Below, in pieces: positions 53,491-63,016 of a stretch of 64,000 nt of DNA. Position 1 is the first letter of the stretch; every line of letters begins with the position of its first letter. Both the position numbers and the translations under genes were made by a program. Source of the DNA: Erinaceus europaeus (lineage: Eukaryota > Chordata > Mammalia > Eulipotyphla > Erinaceidae); the NCBI RefSeq assembly GCF_950295315.1, contig NC_080164.1, positions 8,688,082 through 8,752,081 on the forward strand, given 5' to 3'. The notes beneath the pieces were generated by a model, which worked only from the letters and a program-made list of their open reading frames with translations, had not been told where the DNA came from and ran no database searches.

Positions 53491-53566
53491 TGGTGCCCAA
53501 CGTGGGGCATGAACCCATGACCCTGAGATTAAAAGTCTCAAGCTCTACCATGTGAGCTCTCCAAGC
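53491..53566 (-). other. tRNA-Lys(CTT)-derived sequence including CCA
   Basis: Read on the minus strand this is a whole tRNA-Lys body with 3' CCA, about 80 percent identical to mammalian tRNA-Lys(CTT). The first 18 bases opposite CCA carry one change, the rest twelve. The anticodon-loop position at 53533 has changed, so the loop would now read TTT. Because CCA is not encoded in mammalian tRNA genes, its presence argues for copying from mature tRNA. It is not a functional tRNA gene: the D stem and acceptor stem are disrupted. Confidence 0.82.
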
Positions 53567-53723
53567 TAATCACAACTATTTCAAGCCAGGTATGTTCTAG
53601 CACTCTCCCCCCCCCCCACCAGCCCCCAACAACTAAAGACTCCAAGTATTCAGAAGATACAAATAAATTTGCTTCTTGTAACACATAGAAAAAAGTGAGC
53701 ATAGTCAGTCATCTAAGTAAAGT

Positions 53724-54048
53724 TCAAAATATATATATTTATTTGATTTGATTTTATTTATTTTGCCTTTCGCTGCCCTTGTTGTCTTTTTAATGTTGTT
53801 GTAGTTGTTATTGTTGTTGTTATTGATGTCGCTGGTTGTTGGATAGGACCGAGAGAAATGGAGAGAGGAGGGGAAGACAGAGAGGGGGAGTGAAAGACAG
53901 ACACCTGCAGACCTGCTTCACCGCCTGTGAAGCGACTCCCCTGCAGGTGGGGAGCCGGAGGCTCGAACCAGGATCCTCCTGCCGGTCCTTGTGCTTTGCG
54001 CCACGTGCACTTAACCTGCTGCGCTACCACCCAACTTCCTCAAAATAT
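53724..54048 (-). mobile_element. ERI-type SINE, minus strand, target duplication
   Basis: TCAAAATAT at 53724-53732 and 54040-54048. The body shows TTTCGCTGCCCTTGTTGTCT, GCGACTCCCCTGCAGGTGGG, B-box complement GGCTCGAACCAGGATCC and CTGCGCTACCACCCAACTTC. Confidence 0.93.
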
Positions 54049-54873
54049 TTTTATAACTATTTCGGGCAGGTTTTGACTGTTTGAAGACATCTTTGAGGAC
54101 AAAAATAACTGCAACCTACTTTTTAAAAGACTAAAAGAGGCAGACTGCCCTTAACATATGTTCCACCTTGACCACAAATGTAATTATTTTTTCTGCCCTA
54201 CACTGTAAAGAAAGTAGTTCTCATTAACAAGAGAAGAAATTCAAACCATGAGACTTGACCAAGGTGGCCCCACAAAGTTCAGCCATAAACTTGTGCTGAG
54301 ACAAAGTTCTCCAGTTTCCCAGCTCTTTCATCTAGATCATCTGTTTAAGTCTGTCCAGACTTACTGAAGTAAACATTATGTCATCACAATGCAAAGCTGG
54401 GAAAAGCAGAGACTACTGCTCCCCATTTATAGATCATCCATACCTTGCTTCAACTCTGGCACAAGTCAAAAAGATTAATCAATAAAATAAACTCATCTGA
54501 AGAGAAACTTATGGATCATAATCATTTCTCTTCCTGACCAAGGCAACATTATGAACTCTTCAAGGCACTATTTTTAGAAGAAAAAAAAAAAAGCTGATCC
54601 CTTTAGGAAATATTTTGACAGTGAAGGAAATGATCCTAATATTTTAGGAAAATTTGGGTGGATTCCTGAAATTCTATTGCCAAAACTGTAATGAGGCTTA
54701 GAAGTCCATGAAAAAAATATGTCAAAACTTATGATCTGAAAACCAGATGAAAAAGCAGGGGGAAATACCATGCTCTCAAGCACTACAGACTTAATGCTTT
54801 TTCTTTTTTATAAACAAGATAGCTAAAACTCTCAATTTTATGGAGTCAAAAATCAAGAGGTTACAGTTCATCT
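54049..54873. other. AT-rich intergenic, nothing identified
   Basis: The stretch 54240-54300 (GACTTGACCAAGGTGGCCCC) faintly resembles MIR but is too diverged to call. Confidence 0.45.
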
Positions 54874-55174
54874 AAAAATGCAAACTGTTGGGAGTTGGGC
54901 TGTAGCGCAGCAGGTTAAGCACAGGTGGTGCAAAGCGCAAGGTTAGGACCCTGGTTCGAGTCCCTGGCTCCCCACCTGCAGGGGAGTCGCTTCACAAGCA
55001 GTGAAGCAGGGCTGCAGGTGTCTATCTTTCTCACCCCCTCTCTTGTCTTCCCCTCTTCTCTCCATTTCTCTCTGTCCTATCCAACAATGACAATATCAAT
55101 AATCACTACAACTATGAAACAGCAAAGGTAACAAAAGAGAATAAATAAATATTTTTAAAAAAATGCAACCTGTT
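54874..55174 (+). mobile_element. ERI-type SINE, 16-bp target duplication
   Basis: AAAAATGCAAACTGTT (54874-54889) and AAAAATGCAACCTGTT (55159-55174). Head GGGAGTTGGGCTGTAGCGCA, B box CTGGTTCGAGTCCCTGGCTC, tail GAATAAATAAATATTTTT. Confidence 0.95.
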
Positions 55175-55249
55175 CTTTAGATCCAGAGTGACCCCATATA
55201 ATGACAGTTGAGAGCAGATGGTTGCTTGTAATTTTGTAATAAAAACACT

Positions 55250-55445
55250 TCAGGGGCTGGTTCCATAGCTTACTTGGATAGTATGCTGCATCCCAGGCAT
55301 GCAACCCAGGCTCAAATCTCTCACCTACTACATCAGAGGAAATTTCAACACTCTAGCCTCTATCTCTGTCTCTCACTCTCTGCTTCTTTGTCTTTGTATG
55401 TGGAAAAGGTCAGTTCAGAGTACTGAAGCCCCAGAGGTGACAGCA
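55250..55445 (+). mobile_element. SINE-like element, diverged
   Basis: GGGGCTGGTTCCATAGCTTA, CCAGGCATGCAACCCAGGCT then CTCACCTACTACATCAGAGG and a pyrimidine stretch, ending near GAAGCCCCAGAGGTGACAGC. This resembles an ERI-related copy with the long 3' module. Confidence 0.55.
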
Positions 55446-55712
55446 ACAGAAAATGTTCTAGAGCATTTCAAGCCAAAATACAATGTGATAATTTCACATT
55501 ATTAAATACAAGACACCACATGCATGGCATGTGGTGAATGAATGGCAGCACAAGTTGATCTTAGGATAACAAAAGAAGGTATCTTCCCATAATGTGGGGG
55601 TCTTTGGAGAAATGTGTGTAGGAATCTCTCACTTAGTGTACACTACTGTAAGACCAATATGGGTTCACTAATGCAACAAGATAAAGATACAGTGAGCAGT
55701 TTCTGGAACCTG

Positions 55713-56234
55713 AGTAGGTGCGGAACGGCTTCGCGGGTGGGAAAGATGGATCCAGGAACCAAGCTCCTGGCGGTAGCAATACAAATCTTTATTGATGCGG
55801 GAGCCCAGCATGAGCACAGCTGGTTAAGCCACGTGGTGCCAAACTGCAGTGGCCGTCTCCCACTCTGCACACCAGCTCTTCTCCAGGTTGGGATGCGGGA
55901 GAGAAAGAGAGGAAGAAAAGAGAGCAAAATCAGGAACAGAAGTGGGTTTTGTGGGATAAAACTGGAAGTGGCAAGTTGAGAACGGAGATGGCTAGGAAAC
56001 GGTTTGGAGAAATGAAAAAGGCAGGCTGGAAACTTCCTTAGCTATTGTTGCTATGGTTTTAGCTGGCGGGGATTAGCAATACCCTGAGGGGATCACGTGG
56101 TGGGGAGGCGACCTTTAGTCATGTATAAGACAAAGTAGAAGATTGGTATGTAGATAATAATACTAGCATGGAATAGGGTGGTTTGTGGGCCCTGCCAAGC
56201 TCGACCACATCTGCACAATTTCCCAACAAGTAGG
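55713..56234 (-). mobile_element. Solo LTR with 6-bp target duplication
   Basis: AGTAGG flanks both ends (55713-55718 and 56229-56234). The 510-bp LTR (55719-56228) reads minus: TGTTGGGAAATTGTGCAG at its start, AATAAA at 55793-55788 in CATCAATAAAGATTTG, and CCGTTCCGCA at its end. TG...CA termini and a 6-bp duplication fit a class II (betaretrovirus-like) solo LTR. It differs from the LTR at 53090 apart from the shared TGTTGGGA start. Overlapping 94- and 121-codon frames are LTR sequence. Confidence 0.93.
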
Positions 56235-56662
56235 AACTCAGTAGGTAGAGCACAGGACTAACAATGTTTAGGTTCTAAGTTTAATCCCCCCCCCTTTCTC
56301 TCTCTCTCTCTCTCCTCTAGGGTTATCAATCGGACTTCATGCCAGCACTAGAAATCCACTGCCCCAGGCAGTTATTTTTTCCTTTTTTTTTTTAAATATT
56401 TATATAAGATAGGACAGAGAGAAATTGAGAGAGGCAGAGGAGATAGAGAGGGAGAGGGAGATATAGACGCCTGCACACTCTGCAGGTGGAGAGCTGGGGG
56501 CTCTTACAGAGACCCTTAAGAGGGTCCTTGCAGTCTGTACTATGCATGGTTGACCAGGTGAGCTACCACCCGGCCCTCTCAAGTTTAATTCTCAACAGTA
56601 CATATGCTCTGGTCTCTCTCTCTCTCTCTCTTTCATAAATATAAACAAATAAATCTCTTTCT
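56235..56662 (+). mobile_element. Short SINE split by an ERI-type SINE
   Basis: The head is AACTCAGTAGGTAGAGCACA, GGTTCTAAGTTTAATCC. The remainder after the insert is TCTCAACAGTACATATGCTC, TGGTCTCTCTCTC and the tail AATATAAACAAATAAATC. AAGTTTAATCC and AAGTTTAATTC next to the inner element form its target duplication. Confidence 0.75.
56300..56577 (-). mobile_element. ERI-type SINE nested in a short SINE
   Basis: CT-rich reversed tail, AGGGTTATCAATCGGACTTC, AGAAATCCACTGCCCCAGGC, ATAGGACAGAGAGAAATTGA, then CACTCTGCAGGTGGAGAGCT and GGTGAGCTACCACCCGGCCC. Confidence 0.85.
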
Positions 56663-57004
56663 AAAGTCTGAGTGGAGTCGTGGAGATCTCTCTCTATCCA
56701 GGCGAGAAGACAGAGTAGACACCCAGACTTAGGGTATCACCTAAGAGTAGCCCAATTTTCACCCTCCACCAGCTGGTAGAAGCCATGTGAAAGCAGCCAA
56801 AAGAGGCCTCTGTCTGTCTGTCTGTCCACCCTGGGAAGGGTGAGTGGAGGCTTCAGTAGGGTCCTGAAATAACATCTCCTATAAATATAAATAGTAATCT
56901 CCTCTACTCTCAGAAGGACAAGGAAGACCAGATAGGAAGCTTGGGCCTTCACCCTACATGGTAGTAGCAAACTAGCACTTCCTACTGACTCCACCAGCAC
57001 ATCA
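56663..57004. other. Intergenic, nothing identified
   Basis: Contains CTGT units at 56812-56825. No supported gene. Confidence 0.45.
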
Positions 57005-57770
57005 AGTCAGCAGAGACAGGCTAAAACTAATTTTAAAAGTCTCATAATACAAATAAAAAAAAACTATATATGGAAATTACATGTTAAACAAAGAACCAGA
57101 AAATATTAACCTGAAAGATAATTAAGAAAATATATAAAGAAAAACTACATAAAAATTTTAAGACAAAAGGATATATTCACTGGGAAAGTTTTAAACCTTC
57201 AACTGCACAATGGAGGGGCAAAAGAATGGACCAGAAAACTATAAGAAAGAACAGAAATAACACACATTCAGTAATAGTGAAAATAAACAGGACCTGAAAC
57301 GTCAGTTGGACTATAACAAAAGGTGTAATGTTCCTATCACTGGAATCTAAAAAATACAGACAGAAAGTGAATTTGGCAAAATCATTTTAAGGAAAACATG
57401 GATGAGTATTTTTCAAATATGAAATAAAATAAGGGTTGATGATTTTTCTAATTATGAAAAAAGACATAAATTTAAAGATTTAAAAACCTGGGGAGACCCC
57501 AACAAGGAGAAAACTTTGGTTTCTGGTATAGAAAAAAAAAAATCTGTACAAAGAATCATCATGATCAAATTTCTGAAAACTAAAGAATTACAATGAAAAT
57601 ATCTTGAAAGCAGCAAAGCATAAATGATGATCTTACAGCATGTGTTAAGTGTTTTGAAAAACAACAACAACAATTATTAACCCAGAATCCTGTGTCCAGT
57701 TAGAAATGAAAGAAAACTATGAGAAAATGAGAATTCTACCACCATAGTGGGCAATTTTAGCACACTTTAT
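57005..57770 (+). mobile_element. Old L1 5'-half remnant (ORF1 region)
   Basis: AAAATCATTTTAAGGAAAAC, CATGATCAAATTTCTGAAAA, ATCTTGAAAGCAGCAAAGC and ATTAACCCAGAATCCTGTGT then CCAGTTAGAAATGAAAG follow the old L1 ORF1 region (tatgatcaaactgtcaaa ... aatcttgaaagcagcaagag ... agaattctatatccag). No open frame remains. Confidence 0.7.
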
Positions 57771-58800
57771 TATTAGAGTTAGTAGTTAATAGATAAATAA
57801 ATATTGAAATGTAATATATATATACATATGATAAACACTTTATAATTTTAAAACATCCTATGGCAGGCGGTTACCTGAGCCATTAATAAGAGTTCTGCTA
57901 GCTGACCTCTTGATCTCACACTGTCTCTGCTTGAGCACTTGGTATTGCTTAGATCTTAGGTGTTGGCAATCACTCCAGAGATAAGACCATAAAGACAGTT
58001 GCTAATAGCTCCAGAACCACACTTTCTCTGGTTTTGAGACTGCTGGTATACCCATAGCAGGAGTTAGGACACTGATATGCAGATATCTTCTGAGATGCTA
58101 AAGATGACCAGAACTCTGAAGGCACAAAGATGCTCAGATGTTGACCCAGGCCACACAAGTCACAAAGGCATAGTAAACCAGATACTTAGAATTTTGATAA
58201 CCGCTTCCAACCGAACATGTATGAACAGATTAACCCAACAGTTTTGGTGGAGTTTGCTGTTGTTTTTGGTTGGGTTATTTGTTGTTGTTGTCGTTTTAAT
58301 GAGGCTTCTTTTAAAAGTTTCTTGGGGAGTTTCAGAAGATCTCTAATGCAGGTACTGCCTATCTACTCATCTCATTTCAGAACCTCCCCTTAATCTGTGA
58401 CAAAAGTGAAGGGGGAGGGTATTTTGTGGGAATAAGACAATTTAGGAGACTGGAATCACATACTTTACAACACTGAGTGAATGAAGCTTTTCTAATATTC
58501 TCATATGGCGTTTTAGAAATGTCAGATAGTCCTGCTATGCACGGGGACCATTTTGAGCCCATATAGTGAATACAGGATTGAATTCTTCAACTGAATAAGT
58601 GGTGGGAAGGCTATCAGCTCCAATATAGGGAGAAAATTGAGCTTCTGACATGCAGGGACTTGCCCTTAAGTTCTAAGTGGCAGGAAAAGCTAGAACTGGA
58701 CCTTCTGGTCCCTCCACTGAAGGAAACAGTCGCTAATTTTTCCTCTGACACTGACATGAGGTCAGGCTGCTACCTAATACCTCAAGATCTCAGAAAATGT
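57771..58800. other. Repeat-poor AT-rich block
   Basis: No repeat family or gene is recognised. A GTT-rich patch lies near 58255-58295. Confidence 0.45.
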
Positions 58801-58804
58801 GTCA

Positions 58805-59580
58805 CCAGAATGGGGTATGGATCGACCTGCCAACACCCACATCCAGTGGAGAAGCAATTACAGACGCCAGAACTACCACCTTCTGCACCCCCCAAAAGAA
58901 TTTTAGTCCACACTCCCAGAAGGGGGGAAATGTTAGGGGAAGAGGACCAGAGGGCTCTGAACGAGAGAGAAAAGGAAAACAGGACAATTGAAAGTAGTAA
59001 GAAATGTAGCTGTGGGAGTCGGGCAGTAGCGCAGCGGGTTGAGCACACTTGGCTCAAAGCGCAAGGACTGGAGTCAGGATTCCAGTTTGAATCCCCAGCT
59101 TCCCACCTGCAGGGGAGTCGCTTCACAGGTAGTGAAGCAGGTCTGCAGGTGTCTATCTTTCTCTCCCCCTATGTCTTCCCTTCCTCTCTCCATTTCTCTC
59201 TGTCCTATCCGACAGAGACATCAATAACAACAACGATAATAATTACAACAATACAAAAAAAAAAAAACAATAAGAGCAACAAAAGGGAATAAATAAATAT
59301 AACAAAGAACTAAAAAAAAAAATAAGTGTAGCTGTAAATTAAAATGGAAGAGAAGGCAGGGCCATGGGAAGAAACAGATAGATGATAGACAGATAGTTAT
59401 AGAAATAATAGTCACCCCCTATCTGTGACCTCAGGAGAATCACTGCAGTTTTCAACGGAGGGGGAGAGGGAACACACAACTCTGGTGCTGGGAACGGCGT
59501 GAAATTATACCCCTGTTATCTCATGATTTTGTAAATCAATATTAAATCACTAATCAAGTTAATAATAATAAAAAGCAAAT
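58805..59580 (+). mobile_element. L1 3' UTR end, split by a SINE
   Basis: First part: GGGGTATGGATCGACCTGCC, CCAGTGGAGAAGCAATTACA, CTTCTGCACCCCCCAAAAGA (58810-58930). Last part after the SINE: GGGAACACACAACTCTGGTG, GAAATTATACCCCTGTTATC, AATATTAAATCACTAATCAA (59455-59560). The 210-codon frame over this region is composite repeat sequence. Confidence 0.8.
59005..59335 (+). mobile_element. ERI-type SINE nested in L1, target duplication
   Basis: TGTAGCTGT at 59005-59013 and 59327-59335. Head GGGAGTCGGGCAGTAGCGCA, body CTTCCCACCTGCAGGGGAGT, tail AAAAGGGAATAAATAAATAT. Confidence 0.93.
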
Positions 59581-59639
59581 ATTTCCCTTGAAACTGCATA
59601 TATTAGGCCCAAACATCAGTCTGGCTCTAGCTGGGACCC

Positions 59640-60150
59640 AGAAGTCTGGGCTGAGGACAGGCTGGGAGACCAAGCAAGCCGGCACCCGAGCCCTCTGCTG
59701 TGCCCCCCACCCAGTCCCGGACCAGGGTCCCCGGGACTGCAGACAGCGACCCCCGGGACTCCGCGGGAGGGGCCAGGGCTGCAGGAGCCAGGAGCTGCTT
59801 CTCCCTCTGCACCGGCAGCGCAAACACACACGCGGAACACTGCCCGCGCCCGCGTCGACCCGGTCTCGCCGAGTCTGGACTCCTGAAAGCACCGCACGAA
59901 AATCCGCTGCCATTTATCTCCCCTGGGAGGGGCCCCGCACACTCAGAGCTTGCGGCCCGGGCTGAGCGAGCTGGAGGTCCCGGGAGCCGCGCTTGCGCAA
60001 TAGGAAGGGCAGCACTGGGTGGGCGGGGCTAGGTGATCAGTGGGCGTGGTCATAAGGGGAGCCGGGGTCACTGGGCTGGAAGGGGCGTGGCCAGTGCCTT
60101 GTTGGGCGTGAGCGGGGCGTGGCCAGGTAGGGGGGTGAGTACTGTGGAGA
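59640..60150. promoter_or_regulatory. CpG island with promoter-like motifs
   Basis: CpG density and GC content rise abruptly compared with the AT-rich surroundings (CGGCACCCGAG, CCCGCGCCCGCGTCGACCC, CTCGCCGAGTC). It holds a GC box GGGCGGGG at 60021-60028, three GGGCGTGG boxes (60042, 60083, 60115) and a palindromic TTGCGCAA at 59993-60000. Overlapping GC-rich frames on both strands are not convincing as coding. A transcription start for a housekeeping-type gene is the natural reading; direction cannot be fixed. Confidence 0.75.
59993..60001. promoter_or_regulatory. Palindromic C/EBP-type site TTGCGCAAT
   Basis: TTGCGCAA is the ideal palindrome bound by C/EBP family factors (known for the family). 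It lies inside the CpG island about 20 bp from the GC box. Function is inferred only. Confidence 0.45.
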
Positions 60151-60182
60151 GCACTGAATCCCAGGTCCTGAGCAGAGAGGTT

Positions 60183-60384
60183 TGCTTTTTTCTTTCTTTC
60201 TTTCTTCCTTTCCTCCCTCCTTCCTTCCTTCCTTCCTTCCTTCCTTCCTTCCTTCCTTCCTTCCTTCCTTCCTTCCTTCCTTCCTTCCTTCCTTCCTTCC
60301 TTTCCTCTTTCTCTCTCTTCGTCTTCCCCCCTCCCTTCCTTTCTTTCTTCCTCACTTTCTCTTTCTCTATCCCTCTCCCTCTCC

Positions 60385-60466
<82 letters not shown>

Positions 60467-60475
60467 ATTTTTCGT
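60183..60475. repeat. Large compound microsatellite (TTCC)n-(TTTC)n
   Basis: TTCC units from about 60208 to 60300, a mixed pyrimidine stretch, then TTTC units from about 60388 to 60464. All pyrimidine on the plus strand. It forms the tail side of the minus-strand SINE that follows. The 171- and 207-codon frames are repeat translation. Confidence 0.97.
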
Positions 60476-60549
60476 ACTCCCTTTCTCTAACGCTCCATGT
60501 CTTTCTTTCCCTCTTTCTTTCACCTTTTCTCTCTTTCTTTTTTTTTTTC

Positions 60550-60836
60550 TTTTTGCCTCCAGCTTTATTAGTGGAGCCGACACTGCGAATCTACCATTCC
60601 CTGAGGCTTTTTTTAATTTTTTTTTTCCTTTTCTGCTTTTTGTTTGTTTGGATTAGGACACAGAGAGAGAGATTGACATGTGAGGAGGAGACAGGGAGTG
60701 AGAAAGAAAGACAGACACTTGCAGACCTGTCTCACTGCTTGTAAAGCCTCTCTGCAGATGGAGAGGAGGCTGGAACCCTAGCCTTTGCCCTTGGCACTAT
60801 GTGTCCTTAACCAGGTTCACCACCAGCAGGACCACT
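60550..60836 (-). mobile_element. ERI-related SINE, minus strand
   Basis: TTTTTGCCTCCAGCTTTATT, ACTGCGAATCTACCATTCCC, ACACTTGCAGACCTGTCTCA, TCTCTGCAGATGGAGAGGAG and CCTTAACCAGGTTCACCACC. Confidence 0.85.
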
Positions 60837-61267
60837 CACTCCCTTTCTAAAGTATCCGATTCAGAAGGGGAAGCTGCCTGGCTCCCTCCCTCCTGCAAAG
60901 CACTGGCCAATGTTTAGGATTCCTGGACCCTGTGGGTGACCCTGTGCGGACCACTCAGTTCTTGGAGTAGAGGGGGGCGCAGTCAGGGTCATTCTGTGTG
61001 GGCTCTCTGGTGTTACCCCTTTAGTAGAACCCAAGACACTAGAGACCACCCCCCTTAAAGTCATGGAGATGTCCCCAGAGTTTTAGCCAAGGACTTGCAT
61101 GATGTCAGGGTGACAGGGAGAGGGTGGTGTGGCAACACAGGGCACCAGACTCAGCCAGGTAGGGAGGGGGCCTTGAGCAGATCCACGTGGCAAGATTCTG
61201 AAGGTGGGGGGTGTTTTGATATCTCAGGTCCCACGATCGATCTCTGAGTTGAGGTGGTGAGGTTGTT
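60837..61267. other. Intergenic, nothing identified
   Basis: Moderately GC-rich, with opposed short frames and no recognised feature. Confidence 0.4.
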
Positions 61268-61438
61268 TGTTTGTTTTTAATTTTTATCATTATTTACTTA
61301 TTGGATGGTGACAGTCAGAAATTGCAAGTGTAAGGGAGATAGAGAGGGAGAGAGAGAGACACCTGTATCTCTGCTTCACCACTTACAAAGCTTTCCCCTT
61401 GCAGGTGCTCCAACCTGTGTCACCACACCAGCCCTTTG
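61268..61438 (-). mobile_element. Short-type ERI SINE, minus strand, head partly deleted
   Basis: TTATTTACTTATTGGATGGT, ACCTGTATCTCTGCTTCACC, AAGCTTTCCCCTTGCAGGTG, then directly TGTGTCACCACACCAGCCCT; the B-box part is missing. Confidence 0.82.
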
Positions 61439-62366
61439 AAGTGGTGTTGAAGGACCTAAAACCACCTCACACACCAGCCCCAAATGACACAGCCTGAAAG
61501 CACCCTGCACACCCCAAACAACTTCTTTGAAACCACTGGAGTCTGAACCTCTAACTTCTAGTGAAAAGTCACTTCAGGGGTGTGAGTTCTGATCTCTTTC
61601 CAAAACCAATGCCTGCCACCCCCCTAACCATAAACCTACCCCCTCCAGCTGACCAGTGCTACCAGCTTTATTATTATTATTATTATTTTATTATTTTGTG
61701 TGTGTGAGAGAGAAAAGAAAAACAGGATCCCTGGATCTTTGTCTTAACCAGCTCAGGAGATACCAAAGGTCCCTTAAGGCCTGAGAGCCAGATATGGGTG
61801 GGAGGTGGAGGATAGGAATCCTCAGGACATAGCACAGCCAGAAAAAGCTGGCTTGGCCTGGAGGTGGAGGGTGGACATCCAATATTTCCAAAGCCTGCCT
61901 AAGTCTGAGCAGAGAAATTGCCTCCAAACCACTGCTCCTAGGTAAAGATTGCCTGCAGGCGGGCTGGTGAGCCGTGGCCCTAGCTAAGCTCTGGTCCACT
62001 TGCAATGTGTGTGCCAATGGCTTGAGCTGTCACTGTGACTCTACACTGGCCAATGACTTCTGGGTCCACCAGGATGATAGTAAGTAATTGGTAAAACAAG
62101 CAGAGGCTGTTTTCTTTCTGCTGAGTGTGTGTGTGTGGTGAGGGGGATGAGGGAATTCTTACAATTCAGTCTCCTATTCTGACCCCTCTAAAAACTGCAG
62201 CAGGAATTCCTTCTTCTACAAATGCACACATGACACTACACAGTTCTGTCTTAGTTACAGAGTCCAGGGGGGGAGGGACTGGAATTCATGATGCCAAAAA
62301 TGGGTTGGTCCAGAAAGGGGAAAAAAAAAAATCACCAAGGAATAATCCCATTTCACAGTCTTTAAA
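61439..62366. other. Intergenic, nothing identified
   Basis: An ATT-repeat patch lies at 61668-61695. The 108-codon minus-strand frame (62017-61691) is not recognised. CAGGATGATAGTAAGTAATT near 62071 looks like a splice donor, but no exon can be supported around it. Confidence 0.35.
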
Positions 62367-62497
62367 ACATGACTTAAGGGGCTGGGTGGTGGTGCACCCA
62401 ACTGAATCCTCATGTTACTATGTGCAAGGACCCTGCTTCAGGTCCCTGGTCCCCACCCACAAGAGGAAAGCTTCACAAGAGGTGAAGCAGGTCTGCA

Positions 62498-62545
<48 letters not shown>

Positions 62546-62621
62546 CCTCCCTCCCTCCCTCCCCTATGAATATTTCTGCACATTTTAAAACTATGATTGT
62601 TATTTTAAAAAGACATGATTT
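62367..62621 (+). mobile_element. Short-type ERI SINE with CT expansion, target duplication
   Basis: ACATGACTTA (62367-62376) and ACATGATTTA (62612-62621). Head GGGGCTGGGTGGTGGTGCAC, CACAAGAGGTGAAGCAGGTC. CT and CCCT repeats at 62503-62562 replace most of the pyrimidine part. The 203-codon frame across it is an artefact. Confidence 0.9.
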
Positions 62622-62809
62622 AGTTGGGAGTAGGGTTGGGGGGGAGACCCACTACATAGATTCTGTGGGGTCAAATGGGAGGGTGGAGTGGGAGATGAAA
62701 CAAGAAGTAGAAAACCAAATGGCCTGGGATAGATGAGATTCTAGAGACAAACCCTCCCCACCCTGCCCCCTCTCTGGCCCAGGGGCTTCTCCAAACTTAA
62801 CATCAAAAC

Positions 62810-62810
<1 letters not shown>

Positions 62811-62859
<49 letters not shown>
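62811..62859. repeat. (GT)n microsatellite
   Basis: About 23 GT units. Confidence 0.97.
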
Positions 62860-62860
<1 letters not shown>

Positions 62861-62978
62861 CCCTTTTCCAAAGGCCCAGGGCTGATTTCAGTCAGTTGGC
62901 CCTGACTGTGGTCAAGAGCAGACAAACCATGCCAGGGTCTAAGCTGACTTGGTCCAAGTCTTGAACCACCCCCCCAAA

Positions 62979-63016
62979 CAATAAAATAAAATAAAATAAA
63001 ATAAAATAAAATAAAA
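62979..63016. repeat. (AAAAT)n microsatellite
   Basis: Seven AAAAT pentamers in tandem. Confidence 0.95.

Larger units (their letters stand above)
53046..53630 (+). mobile_element. LTR joined to a full-length tRNA-Lys complement, long flanking repeats
   Basis: An LTR (53090-53490) is followed immediately by 76 bp matching the reverse complement of mature tRNA-Lys(CTT) including CCA (53491-53566). The whole unit is flanked by a direct repeat: 53046-53089 (TAACTACAACTATTTCAAGT ... CCCCCAAC) and 53567-53630 (TAATCACAACTATTTCAAGC ... CCCCCAAC), with three mismatches in the core 30 bp and a longer C run on the right. No gag or other internal sequence follows. The arrangement looks like a single insertion of LTR plus tRNA, not a provirus remnant. 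Confidence 0.8.

Noticed and set aside
53090..53508. Ordinary provirus remnant with LTR and primer site
   Set aside because: A normal leader would diverge after 18 bases of tRNA complement; here the match continues for the full 76 bases and then a copy of the left flank follows.
53491..53566. Functional tRNA-Lys gene
   Set aside because: The sequence includes CCA, which mammalian tRNA genes do not encode, has about 80 percent identity with mismatched stems, and lies exactly at an LTR end.
58660..59292. 210-codon plus-strand frame
   Set aside because: Composite of an L1 3' UTR fragment and a nested SINE.
60033..60656. 207-codon plus-strand frame and opposed 171-codon frame
   Set aside because: Both are translations of the TTCC/TTTC microsatellite plus SINE sequence; low-complexity peptides only.
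62125..62736. 203-codon plus-strand frame
   Set aside because: The middle is a SINE with an expanded CT tract; flanks show no coding features.
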